In this document: piece after piece, positions 24,307-34,379 of the stretch
Numbering within the stretch: position 1 is the stretch's first letter
Layout: each line of letters starts with the position of its first letter
DNA from: Eremomyces bilateralis CBS 781.70
Taxonomy: Eukaryota > Ascomycota > Dothideomycetes > Eremomycetales > Eremomycetaceae
NCBI RefSeq assembly: GCF_010015585.1
Contig: NW_022985069.1
Coordinates: 346,744 to 410,743 of the forward strand
Direction of reading: 5' to 3'
DNA: 64,000 bases
Translations under genes and position numbers: made by a program
The notes under the pieces: model-generated
Database searches by the model: none
What the model saw: the letters and a program-made list of their open reading frames with translations, nothing else
Told to the model about the DNA's origin: nothing

Positions 24307-24820
24307 TTTCCGCCAATCCCATTCCCTCGTTTCCGCCTTGATCCCAAGGTGACCCCATGTGACCTCTCACCTCCCAGCCTCCCCTCTGCGCCATGGATTC
24401 CTGGATTCAATGTCAGGCTTGATCTATCATCTATCATCCATCATCCATGCACAGTTTGTTTGTGTCTTACCTCATTGGATCTGCAGTTTGCCCGTGATTT
24501 CCTTGTCGTTTGGATGTTCACCGGTTCGAGGCTTTGAGCCTTGGTCCTGGACACCTAAGGAATTGAGGCCTGTACTGTCGGGCCAAATCTCAATTGAGCG
24601 AGTAATGAGTGAGAGGGTGAGCAAGAGAGTTTGGTGCATCTGTACTCCGTACTCTGTAGGTCGTTGCCTCATTTGAGTCATTAGTCGTTGGGGAATTTGG
24701 CTAGGTACATAGTTGCTTCTTGCTACTGGCCAATCAGGGTACGGTCCGTTCCGCTGGGGTTTCGGTCCCACCGCTGCATCCAAATGATTTAAATGCCCAA
24801 TCGAAATGTGAAATGTCCCG

Positions 24821-24852
24821 TCGATAAGTCGAAAAGTCGAAAAGTCGAAAAG
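24821..24852. repeat. Tandem 8-mer TCGAWAAG x4
   Basis: One TCGATAAG followed by three exact TCGAAAAG copies. Confidence 0.9.
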
Positions 24853-25450
24853 TCCTAATGCTCCCCAATCACAGCCAGTGAGCCCTCGTGATCCTTGTTT
24901 CGGCCCTATCTCCGCTCTTTCCCTGCTTTTCTATTTTCCTTGGCTTTCGCGTGCTGCTTCCGCGCTCTTGCCATCGCCATCACCCATGTTAGTTCTCGGT
25001 TGGTCGGTTTTCAGCTAGTCTGTTTTGAGTTAGCCTGTCGACACTAACTGAACCTCCTATCCTCCACCCACCTTTTCTTCCACCATTGACGCACTATGAA
25101 GCCTTAATTCCTCGCCTAACTTCGTATACAAGCAATAAGTACGTATTATTTCGTGATACTGCAGGTATCTCGCCCGGCTACAAGGAATTGGGGACGCTAT
25201 TGAGCTTCACGTCATTTTAATCACCCGTCCCGCTGTCCCGCACCTTTTAGTACATGTCTTTTGCACGCTACTGTACATCAGCTCATCCCGTCCGTAACTT
25301 AGTTCCCCGATATCAGAAATTCTCCAACACCGTTCACTCTCCGCAAGCTCTATCTGGATGGATCCTTCCATTGCAGGCCACAGTACAAGTCGAGGTAGAT
25401 GTACATGTAACATCAACAGTTGAAAATGACCTCCCTTCGGTTCCTTGGTT

Positions 25451-25481
25451 GTACTCGTGTACTCATGTACTCATGTACTCA
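25451..25481. repeat. Tandem 8-mer GTACTCRT, about 4 copies
   Basis: GTACTCGT, two GTACTCAT and a partial fourth unit. Confidence 0.9.
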
Positions 25482-26310
25482 GCACATCTGTCGTCTCGGT
25501 GCCACCATGACCCAGATCGTCCCGTGCCTGGATCGGATTTGACCCGGGCGTGTGGCTCGGTTATACATAGATAGATCTCGCCAGCCTAATCTGTGTGACA
25601 TGCTGCAGATTTCCAACCCGTTTTCAACACGCAGTGTCATCCCCTCACTGCTTCAGCCTCTGCGGGTTCTTTCCTGTGGTCACTCGCTTGCAAGCATTCT
25701 AGCCATTGTTGAACTTCAACATCGCGGCTAGTCGCAACCAACCTTGATGAAACTGACCCAGTTGCCTCGACGTGCATCGGTCCGTTGCTTTTTCCCATTC
25801 CGTCCCGTCCTGTCTGCCGATGCTGCCGCGCAGCCTTAGCGAAGGGAGCACGAGTGAAGTCAAATGTGACTTCTCCCATTGTTGCACTTCTGCCTCAGTG
25901 TGCATCACTAGATATGGAATCATTTCGGGGAAGGAATCCCGCAGAAATGAGAGAGGATCGCGTCCACCGAAATCCAGGACGCCTTGGATGGTCATTTCTT
26001 TCTGCCAGAGCGTTTCTTCAGTCGGTTTTAAGGACTGATGTTCCCCCATATTCGTTAGGGCTTCATCATCTTCTTCTGGTTATGCAGTCTTCAATTCGTC
26101 ACAGTTTCCCTTCCATTTTTGGATACTAATCCATGACTCGGTGTTCAGTGTGAATTGCTTACCTGCATACAATAGGTCACGACCAGACTGATACCTGAGT
26201 CCTGCCTAAACCCCTCCTTGATTGTGTTATCCTAGTGGAGAGATTGTCTGATGGATGTTACGCTCCCGATTCTTATTCGTTTCTAAGGACTAACCGGTAA
26301 ATCGAGCGAG

Positions 26311-27632
26311 ATGCAGGAAGGAGGTATGTTGCTTCCGGCAGGATTTCCTGAAAGCCTTCCTAAGCCCATGGCCTGGCTTCCCCATGAAATCGACGAGGCA
26401 ACCTATACGCATTCTTTGACCGGCACCGAGCTAGGGGAGATCAAGGATGCCCTCTTTTTGTTCAAGGGTATCCATCTCGCTCAAAATGTCCAACAACTCG
26501 CTAATATCTACAGCATTGGAGCTGGATGGGCACCAGGTCAGCCCGCAAAATTTCCGCCTGCCAACATTGGGACCGATTCTCCTTTCTCTAGCGCGCAAAC
26601 TGCATGAAGGTTGCGGATTTTTTTTGCTCAGAGGCCTGGATCCATGCGAATTCAGTACCGCGGATAATGTCTTGATCTTCTTGGGTATTGCCAGCCACAT
26701 TGGCAATCTCAGAGGACGGCAAAACAAGAACAGACATATGCTCAGTGAGGCAAACCCGGTTGTGGTCCAAGTAGAAAAACCACTAATGCTGCCTAGCCCA
26801 TGTCACCGACGTCATTTCCCCAGTCCCTCGGTCTAAGCGGCATGGGATCAATTCAACTGTGGAGATTGTATGTCCCTGAGTACACCTCCAAAATAGTGGT
26901 CAACCTTGCTAACGCACGGTGTAGGAGTCGCACACGGAGGTCATCAGTGACATTCTGGCACTCCAGACCATCCGAAAGGCGGCGACTGGTGGTACAACGA
27001 CCATTTCCCCGCTTTGGTCGATATACAATGATCTGGCGAAACGAAGACCGGATGTAATTCGCCTCCTCAGTGAGCCATTGTGGCCTTTGCAAAAGTATGG
27101 CTGAACGTCACGCATTTTTTATATCTGCAGCTGACCGCAATGCAGTCCATATACGCCACCCAACATATGTCGACCGCTTCTCTTCCACACGAACGGCAAG
27201 GTGATTCTAAGTTTCGATCCGGGTTCACTCCGAAGACTCGAAACCGAGACTGTTCCCGGTGTCCCTCCACTCTGCGACTCCCAACTCGAGGCAATCGAGG
27301 TGCTTCTTTCGACGGCCGCCCAATATCGATATCCGGTCACAGCCCAACCAGGCGATATGCTTTTCATCAACAATTTCAGCCATATGCATTCGCGCTCAGC
27401 ATATGTAGACGAGGGATGTCAACGACGGCATCTTATCAGATTGTGGCTGCACAACCAGGAGCTGGGATGGCAACTTCCGGGGCATTTACGACCATCGTGG
27501 GAAAAGGTGTTCGCAAATGACGACAACATGCCTGAAAAGTATCCGGTGGAGCCTGTTCCTATTTACAAGGCTCCGAGGATTACGATGGGAAGCGGGAGCA
27601 CCCATCTAATTGAAGACGACTCAGATGATTGA
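26311..27632 (+). CDS. TauD/TfdA-family Fe(II)/2-oxoglutarate dioxygenase
   Basis: Predicted non-heme iron oxygenase using 2-oxoglutarate and oxygen; substrate unknown. Five exons in phase: 26311-26467, 26514-26744, 26797-26867, 26925-27094, 27146-27632; introns 46, 52, 57 and 51 nt; 371 aa. The fold markers are LARKLHEGCGFFLLRGLD, GIASHIGNLRGRQ, then the iron site ESHTEVISDILALQT. This gives His-Thr-Glu where TauD has HxD, as in clavaminate synthase. Later come LWSIYNDLAKRRPDVIRLL, PLLFHTNGKVILSFDP, the second histidine region FINNFSHMHSRSAYV, and the Arg for 2-oxoglutarate in RRHLIRLWLHN. The C-terminus is acidic (EDDSDD). It is divergent from a Zn2Cys6 regulator, which could control it, and convergent with the kinase-like gene (149 bp between stops). 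Confidence 0.85.
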
Positions 27633-27781
27633 TTTGTACAACACAGTGTGTCGGTGTTATAGCGGATCGGGTCAGACCCTCAAATACCCCTGATGAAAAA
27701 GGACTGGTATGGGACATAAAAAGCAAGCCATTCATTTTTTGTTCTTTGTTTTGTGGTATTGCATTGTGGAATAGCAAAAGT

Positions 27782-29617
27782 TCAAGCATCATATAGAGCC
27801 TGTGATATCTTCAATTCTTCCAGCACTTCGGCCAAGTTTGGTCGGTCGAATATTTTCTCCCCACTGTGATGTTTTCGTTGATGCTCTCGATCCTTCAGAA
27901 ATTTCTCCATGGCTTGCAGCTCGGCTTTCCACCACCCCGTGCTCTTGTGAAGTGTTTCCTGATCGGTGGCAGCGCTCCGGTCTCGAGGCAGGACCGTTTG
28001 GCCCAGTCGATAGACTGCTGGTAGTCGGCCATCGTGTTCAGGCGCGCCAGCTGTGCACCTCAGAATGAGATCCCGCACTGACGCAGGGCAGCTGACGAAT
28101 GTTGGAAACTCAATACTCGAGTCGTCGAGTCCGGCTTTCCATAGCGCGTCTATGCGATTGGGTCGGCCGACGTGTTCGAAAAGACACCATAGCAATCTGC
28201 CGAGCATATACACCGTGGCGGACTCTTGCTGGACTTCAGACAGCGCATTCCAAACGGTATTCGCATTCTGGATTCCTTGGAGGGCATAGGCCTCGTAGTG
28301 CATGTCTTCGGCATCAGATGTGATGTCACACTTGAAGATATCTAGCAGTTCCCGGCACTGCGCACGGTACTCGAGAGGGACGTCTTCCGTGTCGGAGTTG
28401 ACGAGATGCTGCAAGTAGTCGAGATAGAAGACTTCAGGGGGTGACCAGAACCGCCAATTTCCACGTTGTTCCAGATCAATTAAGATTGTGGAGGGGGAGG
28501 TGGACGTGGTGGACGTAAGATTCGGGCCATCGATTACGATATTGTCTGTTCTCAGATCACAATAGTAACTGCGGTTTTTTTTGACATGTAACATTGCCGA
28601 GCAAATCTCAATCGCCCATTGGCATGACAGGCGCAATGATTGGGTCGATGAGTGACGCAGCTTGGGGAGCATGTCTCTCAAGGAACCGAGCGGAAAATAT
28701 CTGATAATGAACCCACAGACCCCGATTTTACTTCCGAAGCCGCAGCGTTTGGTCACTAGAAAAAGTGGGCGAGAGACGATGTTTGAGTGACTTGGAAGTG
28801 ATAGAAGGATTTTGATCTCGTGATAGAGATAAAAGCAGCCTTCAACAGATGACTTGAAAATAACTTGGCCATATTCCGGCTTGTTTCGTATGCGAACGAC
28901 CGATACGGTATCATGGATCTGTTGTTGCAGGTCCAATTCATGAAGATCGAGCACTGATGGCCACTGGTCCAAAGGTACCTCCGTCCAAATGTTCCTTAAC
29001 ACTTCCAAAGGGAGCATTTGCTGTTCCAGTTCGTGATTTCTATGGAATTGCACTGGGATCAGCCCTGCATCATCATCAAGGTAGGGAATGATGATACTCG
29101 ATCCGAAGGGGCTATTCACGATGTCAGTGGCAGAGATGTTCTGAGAGCGAGTCCAATCATCAAGGATATCCAATACGCGAGTGACGATCGGCAAGCATCG
29201 TATATCATCTGCTCTGTTGCAGCACAACGCCGAGGGTTGATATTTCTTCTGAACCTTCCTGGAGTGTTCGCGCTGGTCAGGTATCAGGCAATCGATCCGT
29301 AAGGGTACGGTGGACTCCAAGAAGAGTGGCACTGCGAAGAGCCTTGTCCCTGCTGCTGCGCTGCCGTGGATGCGCCACATTCGCCGCTTCGCTGCATTAG
29401 GGCTTCGAGACCCTGGATTTTGGTTCGGTTTTGATATGGTCGGTGATTCTGTAGCTTCCATTTCGCCGATACGCTCTTCTTTGAGGTTCTGGCCCTCATC
29501 GTGGTGGCCATCATCTGCGTCGTTCCTCGGGACTAGGTCGTTCAAGAAGTCGGTCGGGTCTAAGAACGCAGCAACCGGTGTGCAGAGGATTTCATATAAG
29601 CTTGCAGAAATTTCCAT
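27782..29617 (-). CDS. Divergent fungal protein kinase-like protein
   Basis: Single uninterrupted 611-aa frame from an ATG at 29617; one of few intronless genes here. The N-terminal 200 residues are not recognised. The kinase fold occupies about residues 225-545: VIFKSS (candidate beta-3 lysine), YHEIKILLSL (candidate alpha-C glutamate), GFIIRYFPLGSLRDML (hinge), YYCDLRTDNIVID (catalytic loop with Asp and Asn but Tyr-Cys in place of His-Arg), ILIDLEQRG (metal-binding Asp with DLE instead of DFG) and FWSPPEVF (APE-like). Catalytic residues survive while flanking positions diverge, as in the expanded fungus-specific kinase families, so activity is plausible but unproven. The C-terminus is Lys/Glu-rich and helical. 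Nothing nearby suggests a pathway. Confidence 0.72.
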   Translation of the reverse strand: MEISASLYEILCTPVAAFLDPTDFLNDLVPRNDADDGHHDEGQNLKEERIGEMEATESPTISKPNQNPGSRSPNAAKRRMWRIHGSAAAGTRLFAVPLFLESTVPLRIDCLIPDQREHSRKVQKKYQPSALCCNRADDIRCLPIVTRVLDILDDWTRSQNISATDIVNSPFGSSIIIPYLDDDAGLIPVQFHRNHELEQQMLPLEVLRNIWTEVPLDQWPSVLDLHELDLQQQIHDTVSVVRIRNKPEYGQVIFKSSVEGCFYLYHEIKILLSLPSHSNIVSRPLFLVTKRCGFGSKIGVCGFIIRYFPLGSLRDMLPKLRHSSTQSLRLSCQWAIEICSAMLHVKKNRSYYCDLRTDNIVIDGPNLTSTTSTSPSTILIDLEQRGNWRFWSPPEVFYLDYLQHLVNSDTEDVPLEYRAQCRELLDIFKCDITSDAEDMHYEAYALQGIQNANTVWNALSEVQQESATVYMLGRLLWCLFEHVGRPNRIDALWKAGLDDSSIEFPTFVSCPASVRDLILRCTAGAPEHDGRLPAVYRLGQTVLPRDRSAATDQETLHKSTGWWKAELQAMEKFLKDREHQRKHHSGEKIFDRPNLAEVLEELKISQALYDA

Positions 29618-31057
29618 CAGGCCTGATGGTGGCCATCCAGCCCAGCAACGTAGAACAGGAGACTTGGAGAGGTCTAGCCAACCGGAATAGCTAAAACTTG
29701 AGGTCAGATCATGCCTAGTTCGTTGATCAGAAAATTCTGCTCTGCTTACTTATATCAAAGATCTTAAATGCCGATATTACAAGGGATCGATGGCATGACA
29801 TGTCATGTTCAATTCTTGAGTGCAGCCAGATGTCTCCTCGACCGATAAAGGCGGGGATCCTCCAGCGTGCATCAGAGCATGCATGTGCCTCGAGGATTGA
29901 TGCGCTGTTCTTATGTAGTCGACGGATTAGAATAGATGTTGAACAACTAAATAGGTAAGTACTAAGTAAAGAAAGAAGAGTTTCAAAAACCGTCACACGG
30001 TGCACTGTCTCGGGATGGATAAGGTTCGTGATACTGTCATCAGTCTTCGTACTCTATCACGACCTACTCAGTATCTACTACGGAATGCTATTAGTACTTA
30101 TCTGCACTTACGCACTTCCTTATAGAAGGAGGACAAATTTGAGTGCTGACAGTGAAGCTGACGGTGTCGTTGATAGAGGTTATCGTCGACCTTCGCAAAT
30201 CGCAGTCGACCTCGGATTAGCCCCCAAGATCATCGCCAGCTTCCTAGTCATGAAGACGATGCCCAGACTTCGTATCTCCAGGGCCCCATCACCAACAAAC
30301 TCCATTGTCCCCTCATTGGCCCATCGCACTCGTTTTTGCAGGGACAAGCACGGCATCCACCCGTATTAGCGCCGGCCGGCAATGGAAGCTCGGAGCACAT
30401 GAAAAGCAAGCTTGTCAGCTTGTGAGATAACCTCTCGGTCTCCCATTCTGCCGCGTAACTCTCTCGGTGGCCGACATGGTAACTCCAAATCCCCATCCAT
30501 TCGACCAGTGGAGGTGCGGGTTCCATCGGTAGTGCGGCTTTCACCAGCCTGAGAATGGTTCCAAACCAAACCCTACACGGAAGGCTATTTCCAATAGCGG
30601 GGAATGCTGGTCGATACTCGATAGCCAGCAGAAGTAGACACGCTGACACGATGCGAGGTTGAGATCTAAAAAGGCTGTCTGCCGCGAGGAGGGGCAGGAT
30701 GAGTATTGAACGGGAATTCCGTTATTACTTACGAGTTACGACAGACCAATGGATCCTTTCCCGGGTGGTGACAAACTGATGACGCACCCATCACGCTCCG
30801 GCTGGTAGCATTGCATGATAGGCCCAGCTGAGGTGATAGGTACCAGTATACATGTATCAGGCTCTACTCATTGCCCGCTGTTCGGGAGTACCGTGACTCC
30901 GTGAGCGAAAAATTGAATCTCTGGTAGCACATATCGTCATATCAGTCGATCTCAGGTATGGGGAGATGTGGATAGAGATATTGAATTTAGGAGTTTCCGC
31001 TAATGCCTCAATGGTATAGATTCCTGCATCAATATCGGTATAGAGATTGAACCCACG
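29618..31057. promoter_or_regulatory. Divergent intergenic region, kinase-like / Ser-rich gene
   Basis: 1.44 kb between divergent starts; only short, motif-free open frames. No repeats recognised. Confidence 0.45.
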
Positions 31058-31701
31058 ATGTCGTCCGGCTACTCCAACACTCCAACGCCCTCATCACCAT
31101 CGCCCAGCAAATTCCGACGCCTCTTCCAACAATTCCGACACTCCTTCTCAAGCTCAAGGAGCTCCATCAATTCCGGCGACTCCCGGAGATCAAGCAACAT
31201 CGTGGATTCAGAGCCGCCCTCTCCGACCACCTCCGCCTCCTTCTCCTCCTCCTCCTCCTCCTCCTCCNNNNNNNNNNCTCCTCCTCCTCCTCCTCCTCTA
31301 CTTCTACGACATCCGGTTATTCCGTACAGGAGTCCTCATACCTCGAACAAAATCCTTCCTTCGCCACGACCGACTTCACGATGTCAGCCGGCCTCCCCTC
31401 GCGGCACAGCAGCTTGAGAAGTACACGGCACCGTGAGCCATCACCCTGCCGCTCCGCAATGAGTGTACCGTATGCCGAAACACCGCAATCAATGCTAGGC
31501 GATGCAACATCATCTCCACTAGTCCTTACGATGACTTCTAAATATCCTACGGTGTTGGAGTATGACGCAATGAAGTCGAGGGATCTTAGCCTTCCGCCCC
31601 ATCTGCAATCTACGGGGCGGCACAAACGGCAACGCAGCGTTATCAACCAGCGGTATCTCCCGAAGATACGAGAGGAAAAGAGGATGAGCTTCATCCTATG
31701 A
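31058..31701 (+). CDS. Ser-rich hypothetical protein interrupted by assembly gap
   Basis: Function unknown. The ATG at 31058 opens a frame rich in Ser/Pro/Arg (KFRRLFQQFRHSFSSSRSS) that enters a TCC repeat coding poly-Ser, reaches ten N at 31268-31277, and continues after the gap in a different frame relative to the N count. That frame also reads poly-Ser, then TSTTSGYSVQESSYLEQNPS, and ends RYLPKIREEKRMSFIL at 31701. The frames agree in composition on both sides, so the N run is almost certainly a placeholder of wrong length and the protein is continuous. Total length is about 210 aa plus the unknown number of serines. The basic, disordered composition suggests a regulatory or cortical protein, which is only a guess. 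It is convergent with PAL (285 bp between stops). Confidence 0.6.
31268..31277. other. Assembly gap (10 N) inside a serine-codon repeat
   Basis: Ten ambiguous bases flanked on both sides by (TCC/CTC)n. The gap probably marks a collapsed microsatellite; its true size is unknown. Confidence 0.95.
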
Positions 31702-31986
31702 TGGTGGGAAGACCCTTATGGCAGGAAATGATAGATATGATGACATGATCAAACGTTCGTTTATGGGATACGCTCCTTTTTGCAATGAATGGAGTAAAGA
31801 AGATATACCCTTTGGTAATGAATAGTGGACAAGCCACAATAGAAGGAATGGTATCTACATTGTTCCCTGGCCCGCTTGTGAAGAAACTATGAGCATCGTC
31901 TATGCCTCTAGCAGAGACGCCTCCCAAACGCAAACCAATAAAGAGAGCTGGTGGAGCATCAGCCACAGCTCTGCTGCGCTGCATGC

Positions 31987-34379
31987 TCAAGCCATTTCTT
32001 TCAAAATCTCCATGACCACGCCGGAAACCCTACCATCACGGATCGCCTGGTTGATGACACCAACTTGCCCTCCAATCGTTAGCTTCGCAGATGCACCAGC
32101 TGCGATGTCGTTCAAAGGGTCGTCTTTGCGTCCAAGGTGAAATTTTATTCCAAGACTCCCTCTCACAAAGTGATAGATTACCCGGCCGTTGTGACTAAGA
32201 TACTGAGGGGTGATCTTCTCGTGATCGTCCTCCATCTCGCCCATAGTGGCCGAATGTGTTTCGTGCAGCAAGCTTTTGAGCTCTGTTCTGAAGGTAGCAA
32301 GCCCAGCGATTGTCGGTTGAGGATTCGTTTGATCCGATAAGACAGTGGAGAGGAGAGTCCCAGTCATGATTTCGGCAACGGAACTGCATCGAGGCTCGAG
32401 GTCGAGCTTTGTAGTTTCGTTCCAAGAACCCGCGAGGCTGAACCAGAGAGAAGAGTAAACCGAGTCCGAAAACACAGCAGGGTCAGCAGCAGAATCCAAA
32501 CTCTTACTCAGATCATCTGAAAGAGCCCGCCTGAAAAGGGTATGTGCCTTGTCATGAAGGGCATCCATGAATCGAACCTGGCACACGCGCAGGTCAACCC
32601 CCTGAAGGCCTGCCCACAGTGAGCTAGCCGCAAGTCCACTAAGGATCTCAACAGCTTTCTCTGCATAGCGCCCTGCGACAAGAGCCAGGCTGTTTACCGC
32701 TTGATTGTGCATCTCCGCGCTCTGAGCGTGGGTCACTACTGGATTGGCGAGGAATGCCAGTTCCGAGTAGTACGCAGCAGCAGCTATATCGATGCCCTTT
32801 GCCACAAATGACGTAGAAGGGTCATCGGGTGCAAGGTTTGGGGGAAGTCCACGGTTCATGGCTGGGTTGATGAGCTCTGTGGTCTGCGCGAAAAGAAGCT
32901 TGCCAAGGGTTGCGAGACAGAGGCGAGCCTTTTCCATTGCCATGGTGACGTGCAGCCCTTGGAAGTTGCCTCCATGATGAACAACACCATCAGTCGCATC
33001 AAGGAGTGGATTGTCAGTTGTTGCGTTTAACTCGACGCGAACTTGGTTTGTCGCAAGAGCGAGATCCTCCAGCAGAGGTCCAATCCACTGTGAAGCAGTT
33101 CGGAGAGCGTAGCGATCTTGAGCAAGGCCAGATACAATCATACTCTTGGACGTTAGTACGCCCATGGCAAGCCTGGAACCCTCCAAGAAGGAGAGAATGT
33201 TGGATGCAGCCTCGACTTGGCCAGGATGCGGACGCACCGAAGCAATGAAAGGATGAAAAGACTCAGCAGTACCCTGGAGCGCTTCCACATTCAATGCCGT
33301 AATGACCTGGCTGAGCACCGCTAGATTGTTGGTCTCAAAAAGCACCAGCGATGCCACGGAAGCTGAAGTAGCGGTCCCATTCAGCAGACCAAGTCCCTCC
33401 TTCGGGCCGAGCGTGACTGGAGATATTCCCGCAACTTCGAGTCCAACTGGAGAGGGAACGACACGATAGCCGTGCTTCTGACTGAGACGGACATACGTGG
33501 AAGGATTTCCCTTAATGACGCTTGCCACATATGAGAGGGGGATCAAGTCACCGGAAGCCGAGATGGATCCCCTAAGAGGAATGACTGGCGTGACGCCACA
33601 CTCAAGAAGCTTGATGAGGATTCGAATTATCTGAAGGGACACGGCGGAATGGCCCCGAACTAGAGAATTGACACGAATGAGGATCGTTCCGCGAGACCAG
33701 GACGTTGGCATCGAGAGCGAGTCAGTGTCTGCAGCAGGGAGGGCGGAACCTGATATGTCAGATGATGCAAGGATTCCAGAGTTCTGATGCTGGATCAGAG
33801 CCTTCTGTAGATTTTCCAGGGAGGTGGTGCGTACATCCGCACTGCCACCGAACCCGGTGTTGACGCCTGTGGAGGTTAGTCACGTCTTCGCCCCCAAAAA
33901 ACTGTGTCCGAGAGGAAGAGATCGAGCATCTCACCATATACAAGGTCTCCCTTTTTCAAATGCTCTCTAAGAATATCAACACTCGCATTGATCCTATCGA
34001 TAGTCCCAGTCTCCTCGTCCAGCGCTGGAGTAACACCGTATCTAAGAAAGCTATTAGGACTGCGCGGTGCCAGTTGAAAAGTCACGCACTTTGTCACTGC
34101 GATAACTCCCGCAATGTCCAAGCTCTTGCCATCCAGAAGCACAGCATCATTGCCATGTAGCAAGGCCTGCAGTCTCTCCCATTCGCGTAGTGCGTCACGG
34201 GAGTGATTGGCCATTCGACGGGAGAAGGGAGACGTGTCCCGAGTTTGAGGGGGCGTCAGGTCGTCGAAAGGGTTCTTGACAGAGTCTCGATTGGTACCAG
34301 GAGGTACAGGTACAGGTATTCCCGGAGTGATTGCCGGAAGTCCAGCTTGCAAGGAAGGATCGACTGTAGTGGTGTTCAT
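31987..34379 (-). CDS. Phenylalanine ammonia-lyase (PAL/TAL, MIO family)
   Basis: Cytosolic enzyme that deaminates phenylalanine to trans-cinnamate and ammonia (some fungal forms also act on tyrosine). Exons 34379-33935 and 33866-31987 join in phase 1 over a 68-nt intron (GTGAGA..CCACAG), giving 774 aa, slightly above the usual fungal PAL size of about 700-740. After a Pro-rich leader, VYGVNTGFGGSADVRT holds the conserved Tyr-Gly-Val-Asn-Thr-Gly loop, followed by LQKALIQHQNSG. In yeast PALs the His-Gln pair at this place sets substrate choice. SISASGDLIPLSY contains the Ala-Ser-Gly that cyclises to the MIO cofactor. ATTDNPLLDA and HGGNFQGLHVTM are further active-site segments. The C-terminal helical domain follows (EPRCSSVAEIMTGTLL). 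The divergent intergenic region toward the Tho1-like gene is 3.4 kb. Confidence 0.93.

Larger units (their letters stand above)
23424..26310. promoter_or_regulatory. Large divergent intergenic region with several tandem arrays
   Basis: 2.9 kb between the divergent zinc-cluster and dioxygenase start codons. No convincing coding frame. It contains an 8-bp unit GATCGCTC three times at 24283-24306, a 7-bp unit ATCYATC at about 24422-24448, an 8-bp unit TCGAWAAG four times at 24821-24852, and an 8-bp unit GTACTCRT about four times at 25451-25481. Long upstream regions of this kind are common for fungal regulator genes. Confidence 0.6.

Noticed and set aside
25637-26049. Minus-strand frame with mixed composition upstream of the dioxygenase
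   Set aside because: No recognisable domain, no splice-supported extension, start codon not convincing; lies in a shared promoter.
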